A stretch of 64,000 nt of DNA from Turnera subulata (GCA_028386065.3 JAKUCV010000251.1:1-64000); one strand, 5' to 3'. Positions 11,592-23,400 are shown, counted from the stretch's first letter. Notes: generated from the sequence alone by a model not told the origin. Numbers and translations: made by a program.

Positions 11592-12312
11592 ATCTTAGGA
11601 GGAGCGTGTTATTTGCTTTCGAATTTCAAGTTTTTGCTTTTTGAAATTTTACCGTTACTTCATTTATTGCTTCAACACTTTATGTGTTGGTTTTTTGGGC
11701 AACAAATGCCAGAGGTTATCAGTCCTTTTCTATCTTACGATTTTCAATTTCCTGGGCTACTTCATTTTAGTCTCCTTAAGATTTACTCCTACATCTTTTA
11801 TCACATGCACTCGTGACCGTTGTGGCTATACCGTTGGGACCACACCTCGAGTAGAGCGCATGTGCGACAAGCTTACAGCTGTTCGGACATCGTGGAGGGA
11901 TACGAGACTTGACAGACATTTTTTGGCTCAAGCGGACTTTAGGGACAAGTGGGTAACATTTCTTTCGAGGAAACAGGACGTTCCCGTGATCATCGCCTTG
12001 CAAGTTAACGGACGTCTTTTCCATGAGGGAAACCAACGTCACCGTTAGCTGTGTACGTTACGTTCTCGGGATCGAGGATGTTCATAATCAATTTAGGGCG
12101 CCGAACATGGAAACATGTTTGTTTTCACCTCTTAATGTTTTGACTTTACTAAACGAGTTTTGCTTCATTTGTAATTTCTTTATGTTTGATTTCATATCTT
12201 TATTGTTGGTTTTAATCGATTTAAAACGAGATTTCGCAACATAAGAGTTATGACTTACGAAGAAAGTTTATTTTATTGATTTCATGACGTTTTACAACAA
12301 AGGAGAAGCACT
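11592..12312 (-). other. Conserved spacer between antisense ORF A and ORF B
   Basis: This non-coding stretch is closely similar to 37690-38017 and 40466-40940. Conserved blocks include 'acatccgttaactcgcaag', 'ttcccgtgatcatc'-type segments, 'gcgcatgtgcgacaagctt' and 'ctcaacggtcac'-type segments. It contains no long frame. It probably holds the ORF A 3' end and the ORF B promoter. Confidence 0.6.
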
Positions 12313-12690
12313 CTACGGAGTTACATGATTCTTCAGATCTTTTACGAGTTCTTGTATGTTTGCGATCTGAGAAGAGAGTCCCATACAGGCCAGTTCAATC
12401 TGCACCACCGCTGAGCTGACCTTCTTCAGTGAAGTGTCCAGCTGCTTCATTGTCTGCAGTGGAGTGCTGCTTTCAGCTGTTGCCTTGCCCTTCTTATCCT
12501 TAGTTTTCTTGTTGGCACGCTTCTTTCGCCGTCTTGGAGAGACCACCATATGCTCCTTCAGGCTGATGATGTTGGTCTTGAACCGCTTCTTAGGAGGTTC
12601 CTCATCGGAGCTTGTCAGGAAAGCAGTACCGCCGATGTAACTGTTATCCTCTGAGTCAGAGGTAGTACGGGATCTTAGTGGTGAGTCCAT
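12313..12690 (-). CDS. Antisense ORF A, copy 1: small basic, helical protein
   Basis: An intact 125-codon frame starting with ATG at 12690. The second copy (36986-37363) has the same length. The N-terminus is rich in Ser, Asp and Glu (TTSDSEDNSYIGG, SSDEEPPKKRFKT). The middle is strongly basic (PRRRKKRANKKTKDKKGK), a likely nuclear-localisation or nucleic-acid-binding stretch. The last 45 residues have hydrophobic heptad-like spacing (LDTSLKKVSSAVVQIEL... IQELVKDLKNHV), suggesting a coiled coil. I recognise no named domain. It is the first gene of an antisense pair, next to the element's 3' LTR, with its own TATA box and dyad upstream. Inference: a nuclear accessory or regulatory protein. Similar antisense genes are known in some Tat/Ogre and Grande-type elements, but I cannot say this is a homologue. 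Confidence 0.7.
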   Translation of the reverse strand: MDSPLRSRTTSDSEDNSYIGGTAFLTSSDEEPPKKRFKTNIISLKEHMVVSPRRRKKRANKKTKDKKGKATAESSTPLQTMKQLDTSLKKVSSAVVQIELACMGLSSQIANIQELVKDLKNHVTP

Positions 12691-12723
12691 GGTTCAGGAT
12701 GAGTTATCAGTTATGAGGATCGG

Positions 12724-12763
12724 TTTATATAGGCATAGGAAACGTCGCTTAAGGGCATAAGCG
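12724..12763 (-). promoter_or_regulatory. ORF A promoter, copy 1: dyad plus TATA box
   Basis: On the minus strand a perfect dyad CGCTTA-N6-TAAGCG (12746-12763) is followed after 14 bp by TATATAAA (12724-12731), which lies 34 nt before the ATG. The same dyad with the same 14-bp gap is found at 36912-36950 before the second ORF A. This is consistent with a bound regulator acting on the antisense promoter. Confidence 0.6.
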
Positions 12764-12865
12764 ATATCTCGCATTGAGTTTGGACACCTGGTGGAGAACA
12801 CCAGAAGATCATCATGGTAGGACCTACGAATTTGATGATTGAATTTCGAGGACGAAATTCTTTTT

Positions 12866-12879
12866 AAGGTGGGTAGAAC
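12866..12879 (+). other. Polypurine tract of the nested element
   Basis: AAGGTGGGTAGAAC directly precedes the 3' LTR. The box ATTTCGAGGACGAAATTC is just upstream. This marks the plus-strand orientation of the element. Confidence 0.75.
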
Positions 12880-15800
12880 TGTAACGCCCCGGTTTTCGTT
12901 TCCGATTTATAAAAAAATTTCAGATTTAAGAAATGGAAATAAAATTAGTTTATTGTCCATTGGATTTATTAATTATAGGAATTTCAGATTTAGGAAATGG
13001 AAATATAATTAGTTTATTGTCCATTGGATTTATTAATTATAGGCGGTAATGTGTCGCTTTAGAGCTTTGTCGGACCTAAAACGCTTTTCGGGACGAAACA
13101 CGACGTTTATCGTAGTTTTAGTTTAAACTACGTCGTTTTGGGGTTTGTGAAAAAAAAAAGTCAACTGAGGCGGGTTGACCGCGCCAAGCCAATGACGTGT
13201 CGTCGGCTGGCGGGTCAAGCCCTAACCCCAGTCTGCCTCTCTTCTTCCTTACCTTCTTCTTTTCTCCTTAAATTTTCTTTTTCTTTCCTACCGTTGCCTC
13301 TCCACCCAGCCGCCGCTGCCTCAACGGCATTGTCCCCCACCCTCCAACCCCATCATGATGCCAACGGCATCAAACACCACCATCTTTTCCTTTTTTCTAT
13401 TCTTATCTCTTCCTTTCCCTTCTCTGTCGTTTGGTACCCGAAACCACCCTCAATCTCTTCTCTTTCTCTCGCGCCGGCACCAACACCATCCTCTTCGTCG
13501 ACGAGCTCCGCGGCTGTGACGAGGGGGCCTGTACGAGGAGTTGCTGCCACCGCGTCGTCGCCGTACTGGTAAGTCCCGCCGCCCATCAATTCTTCTTCCT
13601 CCACTAGTCTCTTTAAGTTGATAGTGGTCCGTTGATGAGGTTATGTGTGCGTTTGTTTGTGGCCGGTAATTGATGGGGGTGTGTGTACATCGTGGAATTT
13701 TTTTGTGGCGGCGTTGGATTGTGGTGTTCAGGTTCGTGTCGCCGGATTGGGTACTGTAGGAGCGGGTCGTGCTGGGCTGGGTTGCGGTTGGCTCGACCGG
13801 CTTGAAGGCTGCTGCTGCCGACAGATCGGGCAGTGTGTGTGCGTGTTCGGGCTGCCATTCTCGGGCCTTGAACTCGACAGTGGACAGAACTGGCGTGAAC
13901 AGTACCCTCGGGTGAGAATTCCAGCATCAATCCTTCATTTCTTCTATTCGTTTTGAGGTTCTATGGTTGTGTAGTTGTTTGAATGCGTTCTGTTCGTCTT
14001 TGGGTCTCAGTTAGGCTGTTGTGGTTCATTGTTGGTTTTGAGGATTTTCCGGCGTGTGTGACCGGAATCCGGCGAGCACGTACTGTTCCGGCGAGGGCTC
14101 AGGAATTTTCCGGCGAAGGCTCGGGTCCTGTCCAACGGAGTATATTTCTTGTTCTACGAGTATTAAACGGTATTTATCCTTGGTTTGCTTCCGTTTTGAC
14201 TTGTACTTAAATATTGAATTCTTCAACGTTATACACATTCAAGTATCAAGTGATTTAGTGGATTACTGAGAGTGGAGAGTTAGAGTGTGTGGCCGGGAGA
14301 ACTTACCGACACGAATAGAATCATAGGCCGATCAACTCTTGGGTTCAGAAACAACCCTAGAACGGTTTTAGGAAAAACCGAGCCCAGGCCCAGATAACCT
14401 TATTTTAAAGTTTAGAATGTTTCATGGATTTAAGATATGGACTTAAGGCCTAAACACAGATAATTAATTTACAGACATTAAGAACAGGCTCGAAGCCCAA
14501 TTTACATAATCGGTTAATATGAACGTAGTGAAGTGGGCCTCGGCCCGAGATTCTTATTTAAGGAGTTAGTGGGCTTTAGGCCCGGGAATCGTTTATGGAT
14601 TTGGGTCGCCGAACCTTAGATCCCTAATCGTTGGAGTTATGGATGAGGAAATATCCTTTTGGGCTTAGACCCGGAAATCTTATAATCAGTTAGTTAGGGA
14701 CGGGAGTTACTCGATAAGGGCGTACCTTTAGCATACATGCACGTTTTTACTTCTAAAAATTGGTTTAGTGACTATATTATGTACCGGTATTCAGGCACTG
14801 GAGATACCTCGGGAGCCGTAGACTCAGATCGGGGAGAAGTCATAATCTGCATTTTTGAGGTGACACTACAAGTCTTTATATATATGTTTTGTGAATGCAT
14901 GTTGGTGTGGTTTGTTTGTTTACTTGCCTTGTTTGCTACATGCGGTGATTGCAATTATATACCTGATTATTTTCACAAGCCTAATTTCGAAATGAGAAAT
15001 TGTGATGGAATATAACATGTATTATGTTTTGATGATAGTGTGTGGTTATGGGCCGAAGGCCCGGATGAAACAAAAACACATAGAATTCACACATCCCTGG
15101 AAAGCATAATGTATTTCAACAGAAATGTAAAAGTGTAATTAAGAATAAAATATTAAATTCTACTGTGGCGTCGGCTGGTAGCCCCGAGGGAGGGTTGGGT
15201 ACCCTCGGGTCACTTTATGTTGTTTAGCATGGTATTCCAGGGGATGTAGGTGCACCCCTGGAAGACTTGCACCGGTTAGGTGTGTCTGAGTGCACCCTCA
15301 GGTAGCTAGCGGCCACCCGAGATTTATCGGTGGTTTTAAACCTCAGAATCTACCCCTTCTGAGGTTCGACACTTGGGTTTCACACCGGGATCTGATCAGA
15401 TGCGCTACCGAGACTTGACTCACAATAGAGGGCCCATAATAATAATATTAATAATAATAATAAAATACATTGAATTTAAACAATATGGACAATGACAATA
15501 AGGTGTTTATGTGTTGGTGTATGATTCTGATATTGCTTGTATGTTGTACTTGTGCTCGTGAACTACTCACCCTACGAGCATGACTTCACTTTCATGTATA
15601 CTTAGACTTTTAATGTTCACTGAGTAGGCGACTCACATAATCGCCACCGTTGCTTTTTCAGACTTTAGTTAGCGTGTTGTCTCACCTTTACCTTCGACCC
15701 GGAGTTCAGACGCAGATACTTCAGCAGGTAGTTGTGCATCATCACTCGGTTGGATCCATAAAACCCATATGCATGTTATTTTCTACTTATTATTTTCATC

Positions 15801-16092
15801 TTCCGCTGCATGTGAATTAATTTGAGATGTCATAAATGTTTTTACTCCTTTATCGGCGTTTTGCTGGAGTTTAATTTTGTGATGTTATTTCGGCGTGATG
15901 CCGTGGTGGCTTACGACTTGTTAAGCCGGGTTATTTCTTTCATTTTATGACATCTCGGTATTAATAAATTTCTATGGATAATGTTTGTGTGCTGAAGCAC
16001 CGACATTCATATCCCGGGTTTCAAGGGTATTTTGGTAAATCTCTTTCATTTAATTACTTTTATTATATTAAATTGGGATATGGGTTTCCACA
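12880..16092 (+). repeat. 3' LTR of the nested element (3.2 kb)
   Basis: It begins TGTAACGCCCCGG and ends GGGTTTCCACA. Its last 659 bp match the 5' remnant at 8344-9012. Near 12920-13040 a 55-bp segment is repeated in tandem (AGATTTA.GAAATGGAAAT ... TTTATTAATTATAGG). A pyrimidine-rich leader-like block lies at 13230-13450. The longest frames inside (13138-13572, 13613-13930) are low-complexity and not supported as genes. Confidence 0.88.
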
Positions 16093-16097
16093 CAGAG

Positions 16098-18692
16098 ACT
16101 ACGGACTTAGGGACTCCATGTAGTCTCACAATCTCTGCAACATACAGTCTCGCCAACTTGTCCAGGGTGTCTGTCTGTCGGATGGGGAGAAAATGAGCTG
16201 ATTTTGTAAGTCGATCAACAATAACCCAGATAGCATCATGATGTCTCCAGGTCAACGGTAATCCGACCACAAAACTCATAGTGATCATCTCCCATTTCCA
16301 CTCTAGCACTGTCAAAGATCTCAACTTTCCCGCTGGAGCCTGATGCTCGGCTTTCACTTGCTGGTAGGTGATACACTTAGCCACATACTCGGCTACATCT
16401 TTCTTCATGCACGGCCACCAAAAATGACTCCTCAAATTCTGATACATCTTGGTGCTTCCAAGGTGCATAGCATACGGCGTCATATGTCCTTCTTTCAAAA
16501 TCTGACTGCGTAGGTCACCAACCCTGGGTACACATAGGCATTTCCCCAGCATCAGTGCACTATCATCTGCTATGTGAAACTTGTCTTCTTTTCCACGGCG
16601 GACTGCTTCCTTCAGCTTGATCAAGTCAGGATCTCCATCTTGTAGTTCCACAATCCAGCCTCTTAGGTTAGACTTGACTTCAATATGGGTCAACAAAACT
16701 CCTGTCTCGTTCACTAACAAATCAACTCCCATCTTCCTTAACTCGACAAGAGAGGACATCGAGTAGGTCGTGGAAGCATCTTCTGGTTGTCTCTGGCTCA
16801 AAGCATCTACTACAATATTAGCCTTTCTAGGGTGATACTCAATAGTACAATCATAATCATTCAGCAACTCAACCCAACGTCTTTGTCGTAGGTTAAGTTC
16901 CTTCTGAGTCATGATGTACTTGAGACTCTTATAATCTGTGAAAATCCAACATCTCTCTCCAAACAGATAATGTCGCCAAATCTTCAAAGCAATGATCACT
17001 GCGACCATCTCTAGATCATGTGTCGGATAATTCTTCTCATGTGGTCTCAATTGTCTCGAAGCATAGGCAATCACTCGGCCCTCTTGCATCAGAACTGCTC
17101 CCAAACCAAGACCTGAAGCATTGTAAAAAAAGCACGTACTCCACTCCTAGCATAGGTACTGTCAAGACTGGCGCTGATGTCAACTTCTTCTTTAGTTCAT
17201 CAAAACTCTTCTGGCAGGCTTCACTCCATACAAAGGCTTGATCTATCCTCAATAGCTTGGTCATAGGACTGGCTATCAAGGAAAAACCCTCGATGAATCT
17301 CTGGCAATATCCTGCAAGGCCAAGAAAACTTCTGACTTCGGGTACCATCTTGGGTGATTCCCACTCTAGAACAGCTTTCACCTTGGCAGGGTCAACCTTA
17401 ATCCCATCCCCGGTTACAACATGTCCAAGGAATGCAACTTCCTCAAGCCAGAACTCGCACTTACTGAACTTGGCATACAACTGTTTCTCTCACAGCCTCT
17501 GTAGTACTACCCTCAGGTGCTCTTCATGTTCTTCCCTGCTCTTGGAGTATATCAGAATATCGTCGATGAAGACTACCACAAACTTGTCCAGGAACTCGTT
17601 CAGGACTAAGTGCATCAAGCACATGAAAACTGCAGGTGCATTGGTCAAGCCGAAAGGAACCACTGTGAACTCAAAGTGACCATACCGAGTGCGGAAGGTT
17701 GTCTTCGGTATGTCCTTCTCTACAATCATGACCTGATAGTAGCCAGACCGAAGATCAATCTTGGAAAACACAGTAGCTCCCTGTAACTGATCAAAGAGGT
17801 CATCAATCCTGGGAAGCGGGTACTTGTTCTTCACTGTCACTTTGTGCAGCTGTCGGTAGTCCACACACATACGTAAACTTCCATCTTTCTTCTTCACAAA
17901 CAGAACTGGTGATCCCCAAGGTGATGTACTAGGTCTGATAAATCCCTTCTCAAGCAGCTCTTCTAACTGTTTCTTCAACTCTTGGAGTTCTGTCGGTGCC
18001 ATCCGATATGGTGCCATCGAGATAGGTGTCACTCCAGGCATCAGATCGTTGGTGTACTCAACTTCCCTATCAAGTAGCAATCCTGGTAGATCCTCTGGAA
18101 ACACATCTGAAAACTCCCTCACAACTGTAATGTCCCAAAAAACTGGTGTCTGGACTTCTTCGCCCTTGACATAAGTCAACAAAGCATATGGACCATGCGG
18201 CTTCATCCCAAAATCCTGATTAGCAGAGATACTACATGTAGCAGCAGCTCTCCCAATACCTGTCAACGAAACCTGTCGCCTACCATCGGATGTCAGCAGC
18301 ACTTTCTTGGTTCGATAGTTTACCATAGCACTGTACCTGGACAACTAATCCATCCCCAGAATAATATCGAAACCTCTCATATTCATCACAACCAATCGTG
18401 CAAGAAAAACCTCATTGTCGTACGAAAGCCAAACGTCTCTGCACACATGGGTTAACCTGACCACTGTACCCGCAGGTAACCTAACCTTCATCAGACAAGT
18501 TAAACTCTCTTCCGTACAGTTATGTTGTATTGCAAAACTTTGCGCAACAAATGAATGCGTAGCACTAGGATCATTCAAAGTATAAGCAATACTACCAAAG
18601 ACTGTAAAAGTACCTGCTATAACATCGGCATTCTCTGGATCCTCATCAGCAGTGATCACAAATGCTCTCGACACTGCTGCACTCTGATTCAT
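16098..18692 (-). pseudogene. Chromovirus pol: protease, reverse transcriptase, RNase H, integrase N-terminal half
   Basis: Successive frames give an aspartic-protease-like region with AYTLNDPSATHSF and a hydrophobic ILGMD end. The reverse transcriptase has [23 protein letters not shown] and the catalytic FIDD in [11 protein letters not shown]. RNase H and an integrase zinc-binding region follow. Breaks: a stop after ILGMD (18345), a stop at about 17490, and a frameshift near 17120 at the RNase H start. In the integrase the HHCC motif ends CITY instead of C..C. The first catalytic Asp (usually ITMDF) reads ITMSF. The frame ends HGVPKSVVS where the nested element interrupts it, and resumes at 8142. 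Confidence 0.92.
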
Positions 18693-19862
18693 GGCTGACT
18701 GGGTTCTAGCAGGAACAGCTCCACGTCCTCGGCCTCAGCCAACTCTAGAACCACTAGGAACACTGGCAACTAAAGCTTGCACTGTCTGAGCAGGTGCCGT
18801 ACCTCCAGATCTTCCTAACTTGGGACAAAAATATCGGTAGTGCCCAACTTTGTTACACTGATAGCACCTCACTTGAGACCGAGGAAGTCTCGGGCGAGTA
18901 TTCCCAAACGAAGTCCCTCCAGACTGAGTCAAAGAACTGCCTCGGTTGTTGTAGGTGTTGTTGTTCCATCCACGTCCCTGTCTTACTGGCATAGATCGGC
19001 TTTGTCCATATCCTGATCGGTTGGCTAGTGTCTGGAACCTCTTATTCTGACCCCCAGAACTCTGTGCAGCTTGCCTCTTACGGATCTCCTGTTGCTCTCT
19101 CTCATTGCCCAGCCAGTAATCTCAGCTCTCAAGGCATCTGATAACATGTCCTGGTAAGTCTCATAAACCTTGCACCCCATGACTGTCTGGATACCAGATC
19201 GAAAACCATCCCAGAAACGTTTACATCTGGCCTCCGGAGTACTCAAACTCACTGGCATAGATGGACAGGCGGTTGAACTTGATCTCATACTCATTGACCG
19301 TCTGTTCTGCCCCTTGTTGTAACCCCAGAAACTCTCGCTTCAGCTGGTCCTAGTACGCCTCAGAAACAAACTTCCTTCGGAACATCTCCATGAACTGATT
19401 CCACGGCATAGTGATAGGTGTCGGCAGATCCCTAGTTGCAGACTCCCACCATTCAATAGCAACTTCTCAAAACATAGCAGCGGCATATCTGGCCCACTTG
19501 TCATTCCTGCATGTTAGTTTCAACATAACCCTGTTCATCTGTCTGAGCCATTGATCAGCATCCTGTGGGGTAGTAACACCGGTAAAAATTTCTGCCCCAA
19601 TCTTCTCTAGCTTCGTATACACTGGATCCTCGATTGGTCCCTGATTTTCCTGTTCTCGAGCTTCCATGGCATCGATACGAGCATCTCTGGCATCTTGCCT
19701 TTGCAGAATCTGGGTTACCACGTTTAACATCTACGCAGGGTCTCCCAGAGGAACAATCGGAGGATGTTCCGGACCTCCCCCAACTTGCTGCGGTTGATCC
19801 ACCGATACCTGATCGTCATCTAGGTGAACTCCAGCATGCTGATTCCCTCTAACCGGATCCAT
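18693..19862 (-). pseudogene. Chromovirus gag
   Basis: Starts ATG at 19862 (MDPVRGNQH) and runs leftward in broken frames with several stops and shifts. Visible are a helical region (QDARDARIDAMEAREQE), a gag core with AEIFTGVTTPQDADQWLRQM, a segment like WNQFMEMFRRKF, and the zinc knuckle CYQCNKVGHYRYFC (about 18850). A Gly/Ser-rich linker and then the protease follow. Family role: capsid and nucleocapsid. Too damaged to give a product. Confidence 0.88.
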
Positions 19863-19977
19863 TCATCTTACCTATATGAGAATGTATATGCATGCATATC
19901 ATATCATGTCATGACAGATCTTATGCACAGACAAACAATCATGCAATCACAGTTATGTCCTTAATGACCTACTGCCC

Positions 19978-19989
19978 GCTCCGCTACCA
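19978..19989 (-). other. Primer-binding site of the chromovirus
   Basis: On the minus strand TGGTAGCGGAGC starts 3 nt after the 5' LTR end. It is the same variant of the initiator-Met tRNA type site as at 9015-9026. Confidence 0.7.
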
Positions 19990-19992
19990 AAA

Positions 19993-22479
19993 TGAAGTGC
20001 CCCGACCAGTATTTACCAGATACAGTAAACACATGCCGAAACTATTCTAATTGATAGAACAGACAGTACATCGCAGTAAAATACTACACAGTAAATTCAA
20101 ATATAGCAGAAGCACCAAGACAACATCCGTCACCCATACTCGGGGACCATTATTCAAACAACACACACTAGCTCAACAACAGCAACATAATCCAGTACAA
20201 ACAGCATCATAAGCAAAATAGGAAAGCAGCAACACAACAACATATATTACACAGCAGCGGAAGTCTTATATGCACATGCAGCAGAGGTATGGATCCGGAG
20301 TCATGTGGAGAAGAAAGCAGCAGCCATCGAACGTCGTACCTGAACGACGAAACAACTTAACCTACGGGATGAAACCCAACAGGCGAGGGGTGAGTCTGAA
20401 GTGCTCACCGACCATGGATAAACAGAGATATGCAGGCAACCATAATACTTTCGAAGAAAATACAGCAAAAGACAACTCAAGGATTCTACCAAATCACGAC
20501 TGAGCCAAGACCAAAAGAATAGTTATTATTATTACCAATTTTATCTTCCTGGCCCCTGTCACTGGACAAGCTAAGGTCGTACCTGGTTATTAACTAATTT
20601 CGGATGCCAGGCCAAAACACAATTCGGGATCAACATCCCAATAACAAACCAATCCGGGATCAACATCCCAATATCCAAATCATCCGGGATCAACATCCCC
20701 AATAACCAAACCAAACCGGCCATGACACCACAGAACTAGCCTCTAACCATCTAGTCGTACCACTACTTTCCACGTGACAATTAAATCATCATCTCAAATT
20801 CAATTCCAATTCCAATACTCTATCCTCAATTATCCAACTTCCTATTATCTCAAGTTATTCCACAGACCCAACCAATCAACAATCTCATAACACTAATTAT
20901 TCACAATTAATAGTTCAACAATTACTCACAATATCCACAAGACCAACAGCACAGTCCAACACAGCAACAACAATAACCATAGCAATCAAATAACTAACAA
21001 TGATCATCTCAGCAGTTCAATCAAACAACAAAACACACACAGTATTACAGGCACATATCAAGGGTTATCCATCCTCACCTTAGCCGATTATCAATTTTGG
21101 AAATGCCCAACAGACTCCAAGTTCGGTTCCACAGTTATTCAAGATAATTATTTCTCCATATTATATACCGCATATATATTTTTTTCTAAAACACAAGTTA
21201 TTTTTATTTTCCAAGTTATTCCCAGAATTATATTTATTATTATTATTCCATAAAATACCAAGTAAATATTATTTCCCAGAATTATTTTCCAGAATTATAT
21301 TTATTTTCCCAAAATTCCTTTTTTCAAAATTATATTTTTTTCCAGATTTATTCTTATTCTTTTTTTTTAATTTCGGACTGGGCTAAATAGTACTAGCCCA
21401 AACCATGCACAGTGCCTAACCCAGGCCCCAACTAGGAGCCTAGGCACAGGCCCACACGCAGGCCTGGAACCTGACCCAATAGCCCAGCCCGCTAGCTCAA
21501 CCCAGGCCCCAACCCGCAACACAATCCAAAATACACCAGCCCAACCCACGACCCGGTTGAGGCATCGGGTCAAACTCGACCCACCCGACCGAAGGGGTTG
21601 TCTTCAACCCGATCTGCAACTCACCTAAGCAAGGTGTCGTCAAGGCGGAGCGGCGACGCAGGCGAGGCGTTTCGGCGGCGAGCGGAAAGAAGGACGCGTC
21701 GAGGGAGGCCGCGACTGACGGCGGCAGCTGCGGTCGTAGGGGTGGCGTCTGCGACTTCTGGTGGCGGCGAATAGAGCGCGATGACGGCTTCAGGTTGCCG
21801 CGTCGAGGAGCAAGGGAGGAGAGTAGGGAGGTGGTGGTCGGTGGTGCTGTCTCGGGTGGTTCACGGTGTAGAGGAGAGGAAAGGAAAAAAAAAAAGAAAA
21901 GAGAGGGGAGAGGAGTGAAAGGGTGGAGTGTGGTGTTGTTTGTGTTGTTTTATTTTTTTTTTTTCGGCTTGCTCAAGTAGTTTGCAGTGAAGGGTGGCTA
22001 CTGGCAGGTGGTTTGCAGAGGAAATGATGTAGAAGATGGCGTGCACTGGCAAGGCAGATGAAGGCACAGGTAAGGCATGCAAGACTGGTGAAGCACGAGC
22101 AAAACACTGGTAAGGCACAGGTAACACATTTTGCTCACAGGCTTCATAGTAGAAGGCGGCGGCAGCCTTAATACTGTGCAGCATGTGAGGCGGGTTCTGT
22201 CCGGACCAGAAAATAACTAATAAACCCCCTTGAATTTATTTCTGGTCTGATAACTCGAGGATAAACTTGACTTTTCTGAAGATACCTGACCCCGAAAAAT
22301 TCCAACTTTGGTTTGAAAAATCCGCAGAAAAATCCCAAACGTGGGACAGGGCTCGGTTTCGGAATCCGATGTGCAAGTTACCATAAATTAATTACCCAAG
22401 ATTAATTTTAATGGTAAATAACTGTGTAAAAACTTTTTATGGTACCGATAAAAATGCGAAAATTACCCGGGCTGTTACA
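19993..22479 (-). repeat. 5' LTR of the chromovirus (copy C)
   Basis: Plus view TGAAGTGCCCCGACC ... CCCGGGCTGTTACA. It is about 320 bp shorter than copy B, mainly because about 270 bp corresponding to 5575-5830 is missing near 21136, plus a smaller loss near 21830. Otherwise the two LTRs are very similar. It contains no gene. Confidence 0.9.
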
Positions 22480-22484
22480 AAAGG

Positions 22485-23400
22485 TTTCTTTGCCACCTTA
22501 TTTCTGTAAAATTTCCTTTTTATTTTTTGATAAAGAATTAAAAGAAAATATTTATATATATAAAAAAATTTCTTTGCCATTTTTTTTGTAAAATTTCTTT
22601 TTTACTTTTTGATAAATAATAAAAAAGAAAAAAATTTATATAAAATAAAAAGGAAAAAATGTTTCTTTGCCACAATCCACATTGAGGCATAATCATTATT
22701 GCGGGTCAGCTGCCATAGAAATACTCCGCTACTGTATATAAATATTCTATAAAATATATCCAAACATAGTTATTTGGCTCCTTTGGCAAGTAATGTTTGG
22801 TTTGCATTACTGATTGTGCTGTATTTCTTCATTTAGATTGAATGGTAATTTGAAGCCTTGGTTTGTTTCTGTTGGGATTGTCTTTCCGGGGTTCACCCTC
22901 CCAATGAATGACATATGGAGACATTATACTCAAACTTAATTTGCAACACAAATTGTTCGGGGCTTCACCCTGCCATTGGTTAATTTGCTTCTGTTCGGCT
23001 TCACCCTCCCAATATTGAATGACATATATGTGGACAATGTATAGCATGTTCTACTCTGACTTTGTGGTTTTATTTATGACTGTTTGCAATTTTATGATGG
23101 CTAATGTCCAAACTACATCTATTCTATATAACAAACATGAAAACTTAGAATTAAAAAAAAAAAAAGCATACATGAAAACTACTTGAAAAGAGTTTTGCAC
23201 GCCACTTTGTCTCTGAAGCCGTTCTATAAAAGTAGCCTGGCTGGGATCCATCATCCATGTGTGGATTCAGACAGCTTGGAGTATGTGGCAAGTTTTGTTA
23301 TGATCTAGATCAGAGAGATTGCTATGTACTTTGGTCTACCTCTTGGTCAGAATATGCATCAAGCCAAAGCATGGAAACACATTTTTTTAGGGAAACCTGT
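22485..23400. other. Intergenic, degenerate repeats, no gene
   Basis: AT-rich DNA with two related 'tttctttgcca' blocks (22490 and 22565). Three degenerate copies of a 'cttcaccctcccaat' unit lie between 22890 and 23015. No coding sequence is supported. Confidence 0.5.

Larger units (their letters stand above)
8143..16092 (+). mobile_element. Nested gag-only LTR retrotransposon with antisense genes
   Basis: A plus-strand element has inserted into the host integrase gene. Flanking 5-mers CTGAG (8138-8142) and CAGAG (16093-16097) fit a target duplication with one mutation. The order is 5' LTR remnant, primer-binding site, gag (9155-10468), antisense ORF B, antisense ORF A, purine tract and a full 3.2-kb 3' LTR (12880-16092). 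There is no protease, reverse transcriptase or integrase, so it must have depended on enzymes from another element. The 5' LTR has lost about 2.5 kb relative to the 3' LTR and has an inverted repeat in its place. Confidence 0.88.
4432..22479 (-). mobile_element. Full-length Ty3/gypsy chromovirus (Tekay-like)
   Basis: Two LTRs (4432-7239 and 19993-22479) flank a minus-strand internal region with gag, protease, reverse transcriptase, RNase H, integrase and a chromodomain. The element is bounded by a perfect 5-bp duplication AAAGG (4427-4431 and 22480-22484). A primer-binding site follows the 5' LTR and a polypurine tract precedes the 3' LTR. A second LTR element (8143-16092) has inserted in its integrase gene, so its own length is about 10.1 kb. 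All coding parts carry stops or frameshifts, so this copy is dead. Gene order and the chromodomain at the pol end place it among plant chromoviruses. Confidence 0.92.

Noticed and set aside
13138..13572. 144-codon plus frame in the nested element's 3' LTR
   Set aside because: Low-complexity Ser/Pro/Leu content. The 5' LTR copy lacks the region, and no domain or start context supports it.
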